Of a DNA stretch of 64,000 bases, positions 10,006-18,313 are shown in pieces. The stretch comes from Paenibacillus pinistramenti (GTDB taxonomy: Bacteria; Bacillota; Bacilli; Paenibacillales; Paenibacillaceae): the NCBI RefSeq assembly GCF_005869875.1, contig NZ_VAWG01000006.1, positions 1 through 64,000 of the forward strand, in the 5' to 3' direction. The position numbers and the translations under genes were made by a program. How positions within the stretch are numbered: position 1 is the first letter of the stretch; each line of letters opens with the position of its first letter. Under the pieces are notes generated by a model, which searched no databases, had not been told where the DNA came from, and was given only the letters and a program-made list of their open reading frames with translations.

Positions 10006-10293
10006 CTATTCCAGTACCGCAGGTACTTTAAATTGCCCGTCTTCCTCTTCCGGTGCGTTGCGGAATACTTTCTCTGCCGGAAGGCTCTCCTGCACGACAT
10101 CGTCACGCAGCACATTGCTCAGGTGCAGGACGTGAGTGGTCGGCTGTACATTGTCCGTATCCAGTTCGTTTAATTTCTCCGCATATTGTAAAATCGCGTT
10201 CAGCTGCTCGGTAAACATTTCCTGTTCTTCATTCGACAAATTCAGGCGGGCCAGCTTGGCTACATGCTGGACGTCTTTAGTCTGAATGGACAT
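10006..10293 (-). CDS. gatC: Asp/Glu-tRNA amidotransferase subunit C
   Basis: 95 residues, the small helical linker that wraps around GatA and stabilises the GatCAB complex. Typical features are DVQHVAKLARLNLSNEE at the N-terminus and the conserved DTDNVQPTTH segment, followed by LRDDV. It is the first gene of the operon and starts with ATG after AAGGAAAGGGG. The 200-base spacer upstream contains a terminator for the preceding gene. Confidence 0.95.
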   Translation of the reverse strand: MSIQTKDVQHVAKLARLNLSNEEQEMFTEQLNAILQYAEKLNELDTDNVQPTTHVLHLSNVLRDDVVQESLPAEKVFRNAPEEEDGQFKVPAVLE

Positions 10294-10446
10294 TCGAGGC
10301 GCCCCTTTCCTTCTCTAGGTAATAAATTCATTCTAGCAGACCTTAAGACTGTTTAAAATTATATTGCAGAAAATGATCCAATTCAATGGTGTAAAGCGAA
10401 AGAGCGTGCGCCAGCAATCTGCATATTAGATCCGCAGGAACACGGA

Positions 10447-10485
10447 CAAAAAAAGCCGGCCAGCGGGCGTACCGCTGATCCGGCC
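10447..10485 (-). terminator. terminator of the gene at 10492-10872
   Basis: GCCGG-CCAGCGG / CCGCTG-CCGGC hairpin followed on the minus strand by TTTTTTTG, beginning 7 bases after the stop codon. Confidence 0.8.
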
Positions 10486-10491
10486 ATTCTT

Positions 10492-10872
10492 TTAAATCCA
10501 AGCCCGCAAATTTACCTGCTTGATAAAATCGGCTGTGGACATCGCTTCCTGTGTTGGTTCTGGTGCTTCCGGCTGCTCTGCATCGCCATTCATAATCTGA
10601 AAAAATAATTTTTCGTTATGGGTGGCTAAGGCGAAATCCAAAAGCGCTTCACGTTCGACCCGATCTACTTCCTGCTTAATCAGCTGCTCCTCGGACTCAA
10701 TATCTCCCTCAGGAACAAAAAAATTCCGGCCCAATATAGGCAAACGGACCACGTAATCAAACGCGTTGTCCGGATTACGGTCATAAGCAATGATGTAGCC
10801 GTATTCCCCAACAGGAAGATTCTGCTCGAAAGCATCATCGACGATTACAATTCTCTCTCCCAAACGAAGCAT
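10492..10872 (-). CDS. small conserved protein with IDEAL-like segment
   Basis: 126 residues, acidic. Residues 1-60 are beta-rich (GERIVIVDD, YGYIIAYDRN, DYVVRLPI) and look like a small KOW/SH3-like barrel. Residues about 72-94 (REALLDFALATHNEKLFFQI) resemble the IDEAL helix found at the C-terminus of several small Bacillales proteins. A Pro/Glu-rich linker and a short C-terminal helix ending in WI follow. No enzymatic motif. Monocistronic, with its own strong terminator. Function unknown; the domain reading is mine and unconfirmed. Confidence 0.75.
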   Translation of the reverse strand: MLRLGERIVIVDDAFEQNLPVGEYGYIIAYDRNPDNAFDYVVRLPILGRNFFVPEGDIESEEQLIKQEVDRVEREALLDFALATHNEKLFFQIMNGDAEQPEAPEPTQEAMSTADFIKQVNLRAWI

Positions 10873-11004
10873 CGTCTACCTCCCTGAAAATATGACTTAT
10901 TTGTTTAATCCCTATCCTACTAAAAATAGTAGACCGAGGTCAAGGAACACTGCTATCACTTTTAAAGGGAGAACCATGAGAAAGCAGAATCGCCTGAATT
11001 CAGG

Positions 11005-11229
11005 CTATTTCCGCTGTTTAAGCGCCTGAAGCCGGGAATACCAGGGCTGGCTGATTCCCTGTCCGCTGTATTTGACATGATTCCAGACCGCGGAGCTTCC
11101 GGTATTCAGATCCGGCTTGCCGGCGGCTGGAGCGGCCGCACCGCCTGTCCTTGCACAAAATTTCTTCTCCGGCACCCGGCGCTGGCCGGTCTGCGGCTCT
11201 GTCCGGTCAAATTCGTCGAATCTCTGCAT
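11005..11229 (-). CDS. small basic hypothetical protein
   Basis: A possible 74-residue basic protein. GGGGGAG lies ten bases before the ATG and AGGAGG touches it, which gives some translational support. The C-terminal half (SSAVWNHVKYSG, ISQPWYSRLQALKQRK) looks like real protein rather than shadow sequence, but I do not recognise it. No longer competing frame covers the region convincingly. An inverted GCCTGAATTCAGGC follows the stop and could end its transcript. Confidence 0.45.
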   Translation of the reverse strand: MQRFDEFDRTEPQTGQRRVPEKKFCARTGGAAAPAAGKPDLNTGSSAVWNHVKYSGQGISQPWYSRLQALKQRK

Positions 11230-11258
11230 CCTCCTGAAGCTCCCCCTGTCGTCTCTAT

Positions 11259-11294
11259 TAGAAATTTAGATAGAAATTTAGATAGAAAATTAGA
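11259..11294. repeat. 12-bp tandem repeat, 3 copies
   Basis: TAGAAATTTAGA twice followed by TAGAAAATTAGA, in the spacer between the small gene at 11005 and the terminator at 11306. No coding sense on either strand. Confidence 0.85.
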
Positions 11295-11305
11295 CAAAAA
11301 AAGAA

Positions 11306-11335
11306 CGCAAACCGGGAGAATCTCCACAGCTTGCG
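11306..11335 (-). terminator. terminator downstream of the MBL hydrolase gene
   Basis: CGCAA...TTGCG outer stem with inner GGAG/CTCC. The minus strand continues with TTCTTTTTTTG. About 100 bases after the stop at 11436, closing the dedA-trx-MBL operon. Confidence 0.6.
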
Positions 11336-11435
11336 TGCTTCGCAATAGTTAACATGTTCAGTTATATTAATCATCCTAGCAAATGATAATAAGACTGTCT
11401 AGCATTTTTTGCCTTTATTCGTCTTTATCCAGAAA

Positions 11436-12068
11436 TCAGGCTCCCGGAACATACGGATTGTGACTCCGTTCGTAGCCGATTGTCGTGCGCGGACCGTGTC
11501 CGGGATAGACAACGACATCATCTTCAAAGCGGTACAGCGTGCCGCGAATGGAGTCGATCAGATCGTTCTCCCGTCCGCCCGGCAGATCCGTTCGTCCAAC
11601 CCCTTGCCGGAACAGCACATCACCGGAAAATAAATGCTTCCCGCATAAGAAGCTTACGCTGCCCGGAGAGTGACCCGGTGTATGGTATACCTTGAAGGAT
11701 TCGCCGAGAAACGACAGCGTCTGGCCTTGTCCAAGATCAAACTCTGCGTCGTCCGTAGCGACAGGTTCGGTCACATCCGTCCACATCAGCGAGCCGTTCA
11801 GCTTGGGCGAAGACAGCCACTGGGCTTCTATCGGGTGCACGTACACCGGGCAGTTCTTCAGCTTGCGGATTTGGTCAACTCCGCCAATATGATCAAAATG
11901 AGCATGCGTCAGCAAAATCGCCTCGATCTCCAAATGCTCGATCCGCCGGATCAGCGCAGCCGGATTCGAGCCCGGATCAATGATCACTGCCCTGCCGGCT
12001 TCGTCTCCCTGCAGCAGATAAGCGTTGGTTTGGAGCGGGCCCAAAGCAAACGAGTCTATTTTTAACAT
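11436..12068 (-). CDS. MBL-fold hydrolase, glyoxalase II-like (YqgX type)
   Basis: 210 residues with the full metallo-beta-lactamase zinc set: THAHFDHIGG, a later His in HTPGHSPGS, Asp in FSGDVLF, and the C-terminal His in YPGHGP. The compact length and TNAYLLQ start match the YqgX/GloB-like subgroup, which hydrolyses thioesters such as hydroxyacyl-glutathione-like adducts. In bacillithiol-using bacteria the substrate is uncertain. Last gene of an apparent operon with a DedA protein and a thioredoxin-like protein; the gap to the latter is 27 bases. SD GGGGAG, seven bases before the ATG. Confidence 0.85.
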   Translation of the reverse strand: MLKIDSFALGPLQTNAYLLQGDEAGRAVIIDPGSNPAALIRRIEHLEIEAILLTHAHFDHIGGVDQIRKLKNCPVYVHPIEAQWLSSPKLNGSLMWTDVTEPVATDDAEFDLGQGQTLSFLGESFKVYHTPGHSPGSVSFLCGKHLFSGDVLFRQGVGRTDLPGGRENDLIDSIRGTLYRFEDDVVVYPGHGPRTTIGYERSHNPYVPGA

Positions 12069-12095
12069 GTCTTATCTCCCCTCATATCTCCCCTC

Positions 12096-12674
12096 TTATA
12101 CCCCCGCCAGCAGTTCACGGATTTCCGACACGACATAAGGATGCACCGCCGTACCTTCTCCGTAGGCTTCGATCATTTTGCGGCGCGTTTCGGCCATGCC
12201 TTCCTGCCATCCCGGCGCTTCCCTGTCCGGATTCGCGGTTTTAAACGCAGCCATGATCTCCTGGATATGTTTAGGACGCGGCCCCCAGAAGCCAAGCACG
12301 GAACCGCCTGTGTCCGCCACGATCACGATTGGAATCGAACGTCCGCCCAGCGTCATGTATTCATCCATCACTTCCGGGTGTTCTTCCAGAATCAATACTT
12401 CGGACGGAATCTCAGCAGCCTCGAGCAAACGGAACACGACAGGAATGTTGCGGATAACATCTCCGCACCAGTCGGCAGCTGCAATAAGGACGCGCAAATC
12501 GTCACGGAATTTCAGGCTTTCAAAGAATTCGCGGTCTTCCCCGCTTGGCCAGGCAAAGCTGTCGCAGCCCTGCAGAAATGCTTCCTTGTTCTGCGTCATT
12601 GCCTCTACAAACTGCTTATGGCTGAGGCCTTTGCCGAATTTATGGGCGACATTGCTCATCCGGCTCATGGTCAT
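12096..12674 (-). CDS. thioredoxin-like protein with WCGD site
   Basis: 192 residues from an ATG that overlaps the dedA stop (ATGA), preceded by GAAAGGGGC. A thioredoxin fold of the Thioredoxin_9 type is suggested by RVLIAAADWCGDVIRN and the cis-Pro region SIPIVIVAD. The active-site region keeps only the first cysteine: the usual CxxC is CGDV, so dithiol chemistry is unlikely and monothiol or non-redox binding is more plausible. An N-terminal helical extension (about 1-60) precedes the fold. Translational overlap with dedA suggests the products are made together. Confidence 0.75.
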   Translation of the reverse strand: MTMSRMSNVAHKFGKGLSHKQFVEAMTQNKEAFLQGCDSFAWPSGEDREFFESLKFRDDLRVLIAAADWCGDVIRNIPVVFRLLEAAEIPSEVLILEEHPEVMDEYMTLGGRSIPIVIVADTGGSVLGFWGPRPKHIQEIMAAFKTANPDREAPGWQEGMAETRRKMIEAYGEGTAVHPYVVSEIRELLAGV

Positions 12675-13279
12675 GCCCCTTTCTTCTTCTTGTTCGAAAA
12701 GATCCACTTAATCAGGAAATAGGCGATCAGCAGAGCCAGCGCAGCGAGCAGAAGCGGCATCGCATACGGCTCCGCCTTCTTATCGATGTCTTCCCAGTTC
12801 TCCCCAAGCGCCTTGCCCAAATAAATGAACAGGATGCTCCATGGAATACTGGCAAGCGTGGTCAGCAGAATAAACTTGCTGAGCTTCATTTTGGCGAGCC
12901 CCGCCGGAATCGAGATGGCCTGTCTGGCAACCGGCACAAACCGGGCAAAAAAGACCATGCCTGAGCCGTACTTCAGAAACCAGGCTTCGGAGGCGTCGAT
13001 ATGTTTTTTGGTCATGAAAATGTATTTGCCGTATCTGTCCAGCACCGGTCTGCCTCCGTAACGGCCAATCCAGTACAGGAAGATTTGGGCGATCAAAGCT
13101 CCTATTGTTCCAAATATAACGGCGCCAACAAAATTGATGTGTCCCTGCGAGACCAGATAACCTGCATACGCCAGCACAATTTCACTCGGGATGACTTCCA
13201 CCATAAGACCAAGCATGATGCCGAAATAACCCAGCCCTTCAATCCAGTGCAGAAGATTGCTAATAATGTCCGATAGCAC
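12671..13279 (-). CDS. DedA-family membrane protein
   Basis: 202 residues with the DedA / VTT-domain pattern: an N-terminal re-entrant region with conserved acidic residues (GLMVEVIPSEIVLAYAG), the FFARFVPVARQAISIPAG motif with its arginines, and a C-terminal helix ending in a lysine cluster. DedA proteins act as lipid (undecaprenyl phosphate or phospholipid) flippases or support proton-motive-force homeostasis. The start is GTG, chosen because GAGGT lies six bases ahead. First gene of a three-gene operon, with a 4-base stop/start overlap to the next gene. Confidence 0.88.
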   Translation of the reverse strand: MLSDIISNLLHWIEGLGYFGIMLGLMVEVIPSEIVLAYAGYLVSQGHINFVGAVIFGTIGALIAQIFLYWIGRYGGRPVLDRYGKYIFMTKKHIDASEAWFLKYGSGMVFFARFVPVARQAISIPAGLAKMKLSKFILLTTLASIPWSILFIYLGKALGENWEDIDKKAEPYAMPLLLAALALLIAYFLIKWIFSNKKKKGA

Positions 13280-13457
13280 AGTTGGACCTCACTCTCCATA
13301 GTTATTTCTTTCTTTAAATTGATCACCTGAACTTTGATGTCAGCCGCCAATCTCCAGTCTATTCTAGCATAGGAGCGGACATGCATTCTACTTTGCTCCC
13401 CCGGTACCGCTTAAGGGGCGTCCGCATATGCTGTGGAAGCAGAAAGGAGTGATCGTT

Positions 13458-13778
13458 ATGCCGATACAGGGGCCAAAGCCGAAGCATCAAAACGAACTGC
13501 CTAGCCCGCGAAAAATCCGCAGAGGCTGCAGCAAAGAGCTGTACCGGGCTGTGAAGCGGATGAACGTGTACATTCCGGAGGAAAAAATAGCCGAGGGCGA
13601 AGCCCTCTATTACAAAAAGGTGATCGGCAACCTGATCTGGATCGCCGAAAACCATGCAAACCGCAGGCTGCTTGCCGATTGGTGGGACGAAGCGGTCAGC
13701 GGCGAGCTAGCGGCTCTCTGGGAGGTAGACCAGGAGAAGCTGAAGCATGCGTTCCGGGCGGCTTTTTGCGGGGCTTAG
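13458..13778 (+). CDS. small basic hypothetical protein
   Basis: 106 residues, starting at the ATG after GAAAGGAG with eight-base spacing; a further in-frame ATG 30 bases upstream lacks an SD. One of few plus-strand genes here. It is basic at the N-terminus (PKPKHQNELPSPRKIRRG) and helical later (LLADWWDEAVSGELAALWEV). No recognised domain and no signal peptide. Likely a lineage-specific soluble protein. Confidence 0.65.
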   Translation: MPIQGPKPKHQNELPSPRKIRRGCSKELYRAVKRMNVYIPEEKIAEGEALYYKKVIGNLIWIAENHANRRLLADWWDEAVSGELAALWEVDQEKLKHAFRAAFCGA

Positions 13779-14129
13779 GGCTGGGCGGTGAGTAAGGGCC
13801 GGGAGGCGGGATGACCGGATTCGATGGCAAGGAAATGCCAAAATAGGCGGAGCAGGATTCAGGCAGTTCTAGCGGGCCAGGCGGGATAGGAGCTGGGAGG
13901 CGGGCCTGCTCGTGAAGCGGGAGACAGATTCCGGTTCTGGCAGACTCCGGTGAAGCAAGAGATGAGCAGCGGGCCTGCTGCAAAATGCGGGGCTGCCCTT
14001 CAGCGGCTCAGGCGGGCGCTCCAGGAACGGAACGGCGTTCCTGCAAGCGGAATGCGAAAGCCGGATTCCGGCAGTTCTGGCGGGCGGGCCTCCTGTCCGA
14101 AGGCCCCAGAAGGAACAGCGGAGAGCTCC
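13779..14129. other. GC-rich spacer without a convincing gene
   Basis: 351 bases between two convergent genes. It contains recurring degenerate pieces: GCGGGCCTGCT twice, a third close variant GCGGGCCTCCT, and several variants of GATTCCGGCAGTTCTGGCG. Open frames through it are low-complexity and lack ribosome-binding sites. It looks like decayed duplicated sequence. Confidence 0.5.
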
Positions 14130-16853
14130 TTAATCCTTAAACCAACGGTTTAAGGCTTCCGCCTCCTCTCCGGCCTCCTGCGTCAGATAGAAGCGGCGGT
14201 CATTGCGTCCGCGTAAGGCGGACGGATCCTCTAATGCCCTGCTCAGCGCCTCGTAGCGGGCGTAGATCGAAAGCCCGGTCACGGCGGCCAGCTTCGCCTC
14301 GGCCTCTTTCCCCTGGCTGAGCTTGAGCTCGGCAAGCGCAGCCAGACTCCGAAGCGCTTCCGTCTGTTTGACCGTGTTGAAACGGTCAAGCCGCAGCGCT
14401 TCAGCCCACCATGCGGCGGCCCTAAGGTCACCGCCGGAGGCGGCGGATTCGGCCAGCCGGCTGTACAGCTCCGGGCTGCGCGGACTGAAGCGCAGCCCGG
14501 AGCGGAGCAGCAGGACCGCTTCCTGCTGCGGAAGCCTTGCGGCCAGCGCCATCCGGACGGAGGGCTGCAGCGGATTAAGCTGCAGCGCCCGGCGCAGCTC
14601 CGGCAGTGCCTGAGGCGCAGCCAAGCTGCGGCTTACGGCCTGCCGGTAAAGCTGGTCGGCCTGCAGCATCCGCAGGCTGGACAAGCCTGCCGGGAGCAGC
14701 AGGGCTGCTGCTAGGAGGTTAATCAGGGGGCGCAGGGCTGACAGACGGCGGATTTGAAGATGCTTCGGCAGCTTCAGCTTTAACCTCTCGTTGATCAGTC
14801 CCTTATTCATCAATCCCTTATTAATCAATCCCTTATTAATCAACTCGGCGGGGATCAGCCTCCTTTGGCGCAGCCTGGCAGGGATTAGCCTCCAATTGAA
14901 TAGCCTCCAAAGGATTAACCTCGAAGTGGTTAGCTTTGAGGTGATCAGGCTTGCAGTGGTCAGCCTTGCAGGAAAAGAGCCGCCGGTTTGGACGGAGCTT
15001 TGCTTCCGCCCTCTTCCCTGCGCTCCTGCCCACACCAGCAGCAAACCGTACAGTCCGAATGAAGAATCGAAGTCGATGAAAGCATGGAGCACCAGAACGA
15101 GATAAGAACACAGCCAAGGGCTTCTGCCGCGAGCGAGGCGAATCCCCATAGCAGTCAGCCAGGCAAGCCAGACGGCGGTTCCGCTGAATCCCAAATTCAT
15201 GAGCTGCTCCAGCAGGCTGCTGTGCATGACCGAGCCAACATAAGGGCTGCTCTGCACGCTTCGGTAGGCGTTTCTCCAAACGTCTCCGCCCTGGCCAAAC
15301 CAGGGAGCTTCACGAAACAAAGACAGGCTGTCCCGGTACATCAGCAGCCGGGCGCTGGCTGTTGAAACGTTTGTCCGCAGGGCGGCCTCATGGTGGCTGC
15401 TGCCCAATGGGATAAAACCGGCGGCGGCAACCAGAATGGCTGCTAACAGCACTGCCCGGAGGGAAGCGGGAAGCGGCCGCAGCTTGTTTAGGCGGCGCAG
15501 GCTCAGCCCCAAGAGCGGGCGGGGCTTGGATGGACTGGAGGGCTCGAGGGAGTCACGGTACTCGCGGGAATGGCGGGAACTGCTGAACTCGCGGGAGTCA
15601 CGGGAGTGAAAAGGCTTGGAAAAAGGACCGGGACCGCTCGAATCGAGAGCGTTCCGCGGTGCCAGCGGCCCTGCAAGCCGGGCCGCAAGTGCTTGCAGGG
15701 CCGGAGCCGAGCGTACAGCGGCTCCGGCCCTGCGCCAAAGCGGCGGTCCCAGCAGGACCGCCAAACCCGCCGCCGCGAGCTCGGCAAGCCCCTGCAGCGG
15801 CGGCGGAGCCAGTTCCGCCTGGGCAAGCCGGCGGAACAGCAGCACTGCACCGGCCATGATCCAGCCGGTGCAGGCAATCAGCCGCCCGCGCGCTGCGCCG
15901 CGGGCGGTCAGCACGGCCGCCGTCCAGGCGGCCGCCGCGGCGAGCCAGGCGCCGCGGGACTCGCTCAGCAGCAGGCACAGCCCGCAGGGCAGTGCCTGGG
16001 CTGAGCAGACAAGCCGCCAGCGCAGCGGGGCGGCTGGGGGAAGCCCGGCAAGGCGCAGCAGCTGCAGCACCAGGAAGGCGGCCATGACGGCGCCGAACGT
16101 GTTCGGGTACTGCAGCAGCCCGCCGAGCCGGGCGCCGAACGCGGCTGTGCCGCTGTCCGCAGTCCGCAGCACCGCATGCGGCAGCGGCACCAGCCCGTAC
16201 ACCGCCGCCAGCGCGGTGTACGCCAGCAGCGTGCCGATGAGGCTCCATCCGGCACGCAGCAGCAGGCGGCCGCCGGGCCGGGCGGCCGTCCATGCTAGAG
16301 CGGCGGCCATGACGGCCAGCCAGCCCCAGCGCAGTGCCGCTTCCGCGGTGGCCTGCATGGACAGCGGATGGTCCGCCAGCCTGAGCACATAGAGCCCGGC
16401 AAGCACAGCCGGGCCTGCTGCCAGCAGCGGAAAGCCCGGCCGGGCGGACCGGTGTCTCTCCCATCCCTTTTCCCATCCCTTTTCCCTTCCCCTTCCTCCT
16501 TTCTTACTCTCACGTTCCTCGTTATTTACTCTTAAGCCTACATCTTCTCTCCAAGCTGCTCCCCATCCTCCGCGCAAATACGCCGCCTTGACCCTCCAGC
16601 TGAAACGCCACAGCATCAGTCCTCCCGCCCCAAGCAGCCAAACAGCGGCGGGCAGATAGATAGACCCGCCGAAATACAAGCCGGTCTGCAGGCATGCCCA
16701 GATTCCGGTGGCCGTCAGCAGCAGCGCTGAAAGAAGAACTCCGGCAGCCTCTTTTACACCGATCTCCATTCCGCCCCTCATTTGACGCTTCAGGCCGCTC
16801 TTCAACCCGTACTTCAACCCGTACTTCCACCCGCTCTTCATTCTATTCTTCAT
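14130..16853 (-). CDS. O-antigen-ligase/polymerase-like membrane protein with TPR tail
   Basis: 907 residues. About twelve hydrophobic segments fill residues 35-350 and 460-590, with a large outer loop near 500-560 containing GQGGDVWRNAYRS and MHSSLLEQLMNLG, typical of the Wzy/WaaL O-antigen ligase fold. The C-terminal third (about 715-890) is helical and TPR-like. Several low-complexity insertions interrupt the fold: KYGLK repeats at the start, KGWEKGW near 125, a Ser/Arg stretch near 410-450 and an INKGL array near 670-690. The start is uncertain: the first ATG has only a GGGAAG-like SD, while an ATG at about residue 29 follows GAGGGG. Probably acts on a surface polysaccharide; the substrate is unknown. 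Confidence 0.75.
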   Translation of the reverse strand: MKNRMKSGWKYGLKYGLKSGLKRQMRGGMEIGVKEAAGVLLSALLLTATGIWACLQTGLYFGGSIYLPAAVWLLGAGGLMLWRFSWRVKAAYLRGGWGAAWREDVGLRVNNEERESKKGGRGREKGWEKGWERHRSARPGFPLLAAGPAVLAGLYVLRLADHPLSMQATAEAALRWGWLAVMAAALAWTAARPGGRLLLRAGWSLIGTLLAYTALAAVYGLVPLPHAVLRTADSGTAAFGARLGGLLQYPNTFGAVMAAFLVLQLLRLAGLPPAAPLRWRLVCSAQALPCGLCLLLSESRGAWLAAAAAWTAAVLTARGAARGRLIACTGWIMAGAVLLFRRLAQAELAPPPLQGLAELAAAGLAVLLGPPLWRRAGAAVRSAPALQALAARLAGPLAPRNALDSSGPGPFSKPFHSRDSREFSSSRHSREYRDSLEPSSPSKPRPLLGLSLRRLNKLRPLPASLRAVLLAAILVAAAGFIPLGSSHHEAALRTNVSTASARLLMYRDSLSLFREAPWFGQGGDVWRNAYRSVQSSPYVGSVMHSSLLEQLMNLGFSGTAVWLAWLTAMGIRLARGRSPWLCSYLVLVLHAFIDFDSSFGLYGLLLVWAGAQGRGRKQSSVQTGGSFPARLTTASLITSKLTTSRLILWRLFNWRLIPARLRQRRLIPAELINKGLINKGLMNKGLINERLKLKLPKHLQIRRLSALRPLINLLAAALLLPAGLSSLRMLQADQLYRQAVSRSLAAPQALPELRRALQLNPLQPSVRMALAARLPQQEAVLLLRSGLRFSPRSPELYSRLAESAASGGDLRAAAWWAEALRLDRFNTVKQTEALRSLAALAELKLSQGKEAEAKLAAVTGLSIYARYEALSRALEDPSALRGRNDRRFYLTQEAGEEAEALNRWFKD

Positions 16854-16875
16854 CCCGCTTCCCGTCTTTCGCGCC

Positions 16876-16946
16876 GAAATATGCTTAATTAAAGATATGC
16901 TTAATGAAAGATATGCTTAAAGAAAGATATGCTTAAAGAAAGGCAT
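16876..16946. repeat. 16-bp tandem repeat, 4 copies
   Basis: AAAGATATGCTTAA(T/A)G is repeated three times (16891-16938), with a degenerate copy before and a truncated copy after. It lies just upstream of the O-antigen-ligase-like gene and so in its promoter/leader zone. A change in copy number would shift spacing by 16 bp. Confidence 0.9.
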
Positions 16947-17063
16947 ACAAAAAAAGCCAACCTGATTAACAGTGTTGACTTCTTCATGCAGCCTCAATCC
17001 CCGCAACCAGGACAGGGTTTATATAATTCAGCTCTTTATCAATTCATTTCATCTCTTTCTCTA

Positions 17064-18266
17064 TTAAATCCGGCTCTTTCCAGCCCCCGGCTCCGGCAGC
17101 AGATCCCGGCAGGCGTTCTCCAGATAAGGATTCGCGCTGAGGAAGCTGCGGAATGCCGTATATTCTTCCCATAACCGGTCCCGGTCGCCGGAGGAGCCTT
17201 TGACAGCGCGGATCATAATATTTTTCGGCGTGTGCTCCATATCAATAAACTCCAGCAGCTGGGTCTTGTAGCCCAGAATGTCCAGCAGCTTGGCCCGGAT
17301 GGCATCCGTCGCCAGTGCAGAGAAGCGTTCCTTCAAGATGCCGTGCGACAGCAGCGGCGCAAGCTCCGGGGCATCAATCTGGCTGAACAGCTCGTGCTGG
17401 CAGCAGGGTACCGAGAGAATGACAGAGGCGCCCCAGCGGACAGCCTTTTCCAAAGCAGCATCGGTGGCCGTATCGCACGCATGGAGGGTCACAACCATAT
17501 CCACCCGGCTTAATTCGTCATAGTCTGCAATGTCCCCGACAAGAAACCGCAGATTTGCATAATCGAGCTTCTTCGCCAGCGTACTGCAGTGTTCGATGAC
17601 ATCGGCCTTCAGATCCAATCCGACAACATTCAGCTGCATGCCGCATTCAACGGACAAATAATGATATAAAGCGAAAGTGAGGTACGATTTGCCGCAGCCA
17701 AAGTCGACTATGGTAACCGGACGCCCCTGGGGAAGGTCCCCGGCCACGTCTTCGATCATCTCCAGAAAGCGGTTGATCTGCCTGTATTTATCGTACCGCT
17801 TCGCAAACACTTTGCCTTCCGGGCTCATAATACCCAGTTCAACCAGGAAAGGAACCGGTGTCCCTTCTTCCAGCAGATAGCGCTTCTTCCGGTTGTGGCT
17901 AAGGGAAGCAGCCTGTTTGGTTGCGGGCTTTTTCAAAATCGATACCTTAAATTTCTTGCTGATCAGCACCTGATAGTCCGCTTCAGAGGTACTAAAGAGA
18001 CCTTGGCGGAAAGTCGTTTCGAACAGGTCCATCAGCCGTTCCTCCAGCATTTCCGGCACAAGGTTGTCATGCGTCACTTTATTTGAATAATGGTAAGCCA
18101 GCTGATAGTGCAGCCTGCCCTTAAGCTCAACCGGCTTCAGCTGCACCTTCGTAAAGGCCTGCCCGTCCGCTTTGCTGCGGAGCTGGCTCAGTGTCGCCGA
18201 GATCAAACCGCCCTGGCCGGAGCCTGCCGCCACCATATCCTGAATGAGCTTTCGTAATGAATCCAT
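17064..18266 (-). CDS. class I SAM-dependent methyltransferase (Methyltransf_32-like)
   Basis: About 400 residues. The SAM-binding signature TIVDFGCGKSYLTFALYHYL (about 186-205) and later acidic motifs VVGLDLKADV and VGDIADY place it in the class I methyltransferase fold; HACDTATDAALEKAV and SVPCCQHE are typical of the Methyltransf_32 group, which includes proteins related to RNA methyltransferases. The N-terminal 150 residues form a separate alpha/beta region. The start was set at the ATG ten bases after AAAGGTAG; a GTG 21 bases upstream is the alternative. Substrate unknown. Confidence 0.8.
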   Translation of the reverse strand: MDSLRKLIQDMVAAGSGQGGLISATLSQLRSKADGQAFTKVQLKPVELKGRLHYQLAYHYSNKVTHDNLVPEMLEERLMDLFETTFRQGLFSTSEADYQVLISKKFKVSILKKPATKQAASLSHNRKKRYLLEEGTPVPFLVELGIMSPEGKVFAKRYDKYRQINRFLEMIEDVAGDLPQGRPVTIVDFGCGKSYLTFALYHYLSVECGMQLNVVGLDLKADVIEHCSTLAKKLDYANLRFLVGDIADYDELSRVDMVVTLHACDTATDAALEKAVRWGASVILSVPCCQHELFSQIDAPELAPLLSHGILKERFSALATDAIRAKLLDILGYKTQLLEFIDMEHTPKNIMIRAVKGSSGDRDRLWEEYTAFRSFLSANPYLENACRDLLPEPGAGKSRI

Positions 18267-18313
18267 TGAAGTACCGCTACCTTTCACATGTCAATTTACT
18301 GCTGTGTATATAC

